DNA from: Mycobacterium sp.
GTDB lineage: Bacteria; Actinomycetota; Actinomycetes; Mycobacteriales; Mycobacteriaceae
Assembly (NCBI GenBank): GCA_011620645.1
Contig: WOYS01000020.1
Coordinates: forward strand, 72,794 to 136,793
DNA: 64,000 nt
Direction: 5' to 3'
Positions 62,097 to 64,000 of the stretch are shown here, in pieces. Position numbers and translations under genes: made by a program. The notes under the pieces are model-generated. The model was not told where the DNA came from. It did not search any database and worked only from the letters and a program-made list of their open reading frames with translations. Every line of letters begins with the position of its first letter. The first letter of the stretch is position 1.

Positions 62097-62312
62097 ATGT
62101 CCGAGGATGTTCGCGCCGAGATCGTGGCCAGCGTGCTGGAGGTCGTGGTGCAGCTGGGCGACCAGATCGGAGCGGGCGACACCCTGGTGCTGCTGGAATC
62201 CATGAAGATGGAAATCCCAGTGCTGGCCGAGGTCGCAGGCACCATCACCGAGGTGAGCGTTTCGGTGGGTGACGTCATCCAGGCTGGCGATCTCATCGCG
62301 GTGATCAGCTAG
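62097..62312 (+). CDS. Biotinylated protein TB7.3
   Basis: 71 residues, the same length as Rv3221c. A free-standing biotinyl/BCCP domain with E-S-M-K-M-E-I-P holding the biotin Lys. It should be charged by BirA (19461). Which carboxylase uses it is unknown. Divergent from bL37 and 20 bases upstream of pdtaS. Confidence 0.94.
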   Translation: MSEDVRAEIVASVLEVVVQLGDQIGAGDTLVLLESMKMEIPVLAEVAGTITEVSVSVGDVIQAGDLIAVIS

Positions 62313-62332
62313 CTCGTCTGAGGTAACGACCC

Positions 62333-63883
62333 ATGTCAACTCTCGGCGACCTGCTCGCCGAGCACACCGTCCTTCCCGGCAACGCCGTCGACCATCTGCA
62401 CGCCGTGGTCGGGGAGTGGCAGCTGCTGGCGGATCTGTCCTTCGCCGATTACCTGATGTGGGTGCGTCGCGATGACGACGGCCTGGAGTGTCGCGATGAC
62501 GACGGCCTGGTGTGTGTGGCCCAGGTACGGCCTAATACCGCCCCCACGGTGCTGCTGGCCGACGCGGTGGGCACCGTGTCGGCTGCCATCGACATGCCGG
62601 TGGTCCGCGCGGCGTTCGACTCAGGCGCGATCGGCCGCGAAAGCGATGTGAGGCAACCGGATTCGCCCAAAGGGCAGCGCCGGGACGTCGAATCGGTGCC
62701 GGAACCGCACGAGGTCGAAGCGGTGCCGGTGCGTCATGCCGACCGGGTGGTGGCCGTGTTGACGCACCAGACGGCACTGGCAGAGGGGCGAAAGGCCAGC
62801 CCGCTGGAACGGGCCTATCTCGATTGCGCCGCCGATCTGGTGCACATGCTCAGTGACGGCACCTTCCCGAACGTCGGCGATCTGCCGATGTCGCGATCCA
62901 GCCCCCGCGTCGGTGACGGCTTCATCCGCCTCGGGGTTGCCGGCGAGGTCGCCTTCGCCAGCCCCAATGCTCTCTCGGCGTACCACCGGATGGGGCTGGC
63001 CGCCGATCTGGAAGGGCGCAATATGGTTGCGGTGACCCGGCCGCTGATCTCGGACCCGTTCGAGGCCCAGGAACTGGCCGATCACGTGCGCGATTCGCTG
63101 GCCGGGGGGTCCAGCATGCGGATGGAGGTCGACGCCGGCGGCGCCGCGGTGCTGATGCGGACCATCCCCTTGCAGGTGGGCGGCGAGGCAGCGGGCGCGG
63201 CGGTGCTGATCCGCGATGTCACCGAGGTCAAACGGCGTGACCGTGCGCTGCTGTCCAAGGACGCGACGATCCGCGAGATCCACCATCGGGTGAAGAACAA
63301 CCTGCAAACGGTGGCGGCTCTGCTGCGTCTGCAGGCACGCCGGACCAACAATGCCGAGGGCCGCGAGGCGCTCAACGAGTCGGTGCGGCGGGTGTCGTCC
63401 ATTGCGCTGGTGCACGACGCGTTGTCGATGTCGGTCGACGAAGAGGTCAACCTCGACCAGGTGGTGGACCGGATCGTCCCGATCATGAACGACGTCGCCT
63501 CGGTGGACACCCCGATCCGGATCACCCGCGAGGGTGACCTCGGCGTACTGGACGCCGACCGGGCCACCGCGCTGATCATGGTGATCACCGAACTGGTGCA
63601 GAACGCTCTGGAGCACGCCTTCGACGGCGATGTCACCAAGGGATCGGTGACCATCCGGGCCGAACGCTCGGCCCGGTGGCTCGACGTCGTCGTGCATGAC
63701 GACGGTAAAGGACTACCGGAGGGCTTCAGCCTGGAGAAGTCCGATCGGCTGGGTCTGCAGATCGTGCGGACGCTGGTCACGGCGGAGCTGGACGGCTCGC
63801 TCGGCATGCACGATGTGGACTCCGGCGGCACCGATGTGGTGCTGCGGGTGCCTCTCGGGCGCCAGCGCAGGTACGCGATCTAG
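62333..63883 (+). CDS. pdtaS: Sensor histidine kinase PdtaS
   Basis: 516 residues, orthologue of Rv3220c (501). N-terminal GAF and PAS domains, then HisKA_2 with I-H-H-R-V-K-N-N-L-Q-T (phospho-His) and an HATPase with N-A-L-E-H-A-F and G-L-Q-I-V-R-T-L. Signals to the RNA-binding antiterminator PdtaR. An eight-residue duplication (R-D-D-D-G-L) occurs in the N-terminal domain. ATG 62333 follows GAGGTAACG. Confidence 0.94.
   Translation: MSTLGDLLAEHTVLPGNAVDHLHAVVGEWQLLADLSFADYLMWVRRDDDGLECRDDDGLVCVAQVRPNTAPTVLLADAVGTVSAAIDMPVVRAAFDSGAIGRESDVRQPDSPKGQRRDVESVPEPHEVEAVPVRHADRVVAVLTHQTALAEGRKASPLERAYLDCAADLVHMLSDGTFPNVGDLPMSRSSPRVGDGFIRLGVAGEVAFASPNALSAYHRMGLAADLEGRNMVAVTRPLISDPFEAQELADHVRDSLAGGSSMRMEVDAGGAAVLMRTIPLQVGGEAAGAAVLIRDVTEVKRRDRALLSKDATIREIHHRVKNNLQTVAALLRLQARRTNNAEGREALNESVRRVSSIALVHDALSMSVDEEVNLDQVVDRIVPIMNDVASVDTPIRITREGDLGVLDADRATALIMVITELVQNALEHAFDGDVTKGSVTIRAERSARWLDVVVHDDGKGLPEGFSLEKSDRLGLQIVRTLVTAELDGSLGMHDVDSGGTDVVLRVPLGRQRRYAI
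62467..62510 (+). repeat. In-frame 24-bp tandem duplication in the PdtaS sensor domain
   Basis: A 20-bp sequence beginning TCGCGATGACGACGG occurs at 62467-62486 and 62491-62510, a 24-bp phase, adding eight residues (C-R-D-D-D-G-L-V after R-R-D-D-D-G-L-E). Confidence 0.9.
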
Positions 63884-63953
63884 CGCTGTTCTTCTCGCCG
63901 AGCGTGTGCGGGAGTCGTGCGTCATTTCGGCCGGCGGGCGAGCATGACACGAA

Positions 63954-63995
63954 ACAGACTGCGGCCCCGACATTTCTGTCGGGGCCGCAGTCTGT
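63954..63995. terminator. Strong bidirectional terminator after pdtaS
   Basis: A 19-bp perfect stem (ACAGACTGCGGCCCCGACA with its complement) closed by a TTTC loop and followed by GGTTT. It is 70 bases after the pdtaS stop and close to the window edge, where M. tuberculosis has the convergent whiB1. Confidence 0.9.
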
Positions 63996-64000
63996 GGTTT

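Overview
The window is GC-rich chromosomal DNA from a mycobacterium, probably a rapid-growing Mycolicibacterium. The gene order follows, with deletions, the Mycobacterium tuberculosis block from pcd (Rv3293) to pdtaS (Rv3220c), and most proteins are readily recognised orthologues (AccA3, AccD5, FbiA/FbiB, WhiB2, MtrA/MtrB/LpqB, SecA1, DesA3, SigF, SigH). The species cannot be fixed from the sequence alone. No tRNA, rRNA, insertion sequence, prophage or CRISPR array was recognised.

Layout. 1-3500: end of a 13E12-type HNH protein, then htpG. 3526-8220: a lysine-degradation cluster (pcd, a DUF1338 2-oxoadipate dioxygenase-like gene, lrpA, lat). 8223-12190: a membrane-anchored Mrr-like nuclease, small membrane proteins, the rsbW-sigF stress sigma module and a convergent STAS gene. 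12495-23239: a nucleotidyltransferase, the acyl-CoA carboxylase genes (accA3; accD5-accE5-maf), sufE-sseA, birA, a PH-domain protein, gtrA and purK-purE. 23408-30603: fadE25, a TIGR03089 protein, the LCP ligase, rmlD-wbbL-manB for cell-wall sugars, and a Nudix gene. 30600-38975: fbiA-fbiB (F420), whiB2, the phosphomannomutase/manA operon, and a wrecked alkane-hydroxylase locus in which only rubB survives intact. 39197-46789: sahH, a lipoprotein, tmk, mtrA-mtrB-lpqB, comF-like gene. 47088-53626: hpf, secA1, an Rv3235-family gene, a WS/DGAT-like gene, a DUF6912 gene. 53693-60443: the two-gene stearoyl-CoA desaturase system, rsgA-aroA, an SRAP gene and a methyltransferase. 60812-63883: sigH-rshA, the 24-residue ribosomal protein bL37, TB7.3 and pdtaS.

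How the genes work together. Three regulatory axes are present: SigF with RsbW and a STAS protein; SigH with RshA; and MtrAB-LpqB with WhiB2 for division. Envelope supply is the main metabolic theme: malonyl/methylmalonyl-CoA (AccA3-D5-E5, BirA), GDP-mannose (ManA, phosphomannomutase, ManB), rhamnosyl linker (RmlD, WbbL) and arabinogalactan ligation (LCP).

Notable beyond the gene list: a paired TACGNNNNCGTA operator with identical 15-bp phasing in front of both desaturase genes; decayed remnants of rubA, ybaK and a membrane gene; many short tandem duplications, several of which copy a gene's stop codon; about ten leaderless-type start sites; and a near-perfect 15-bp hairpin immediately after sahH.
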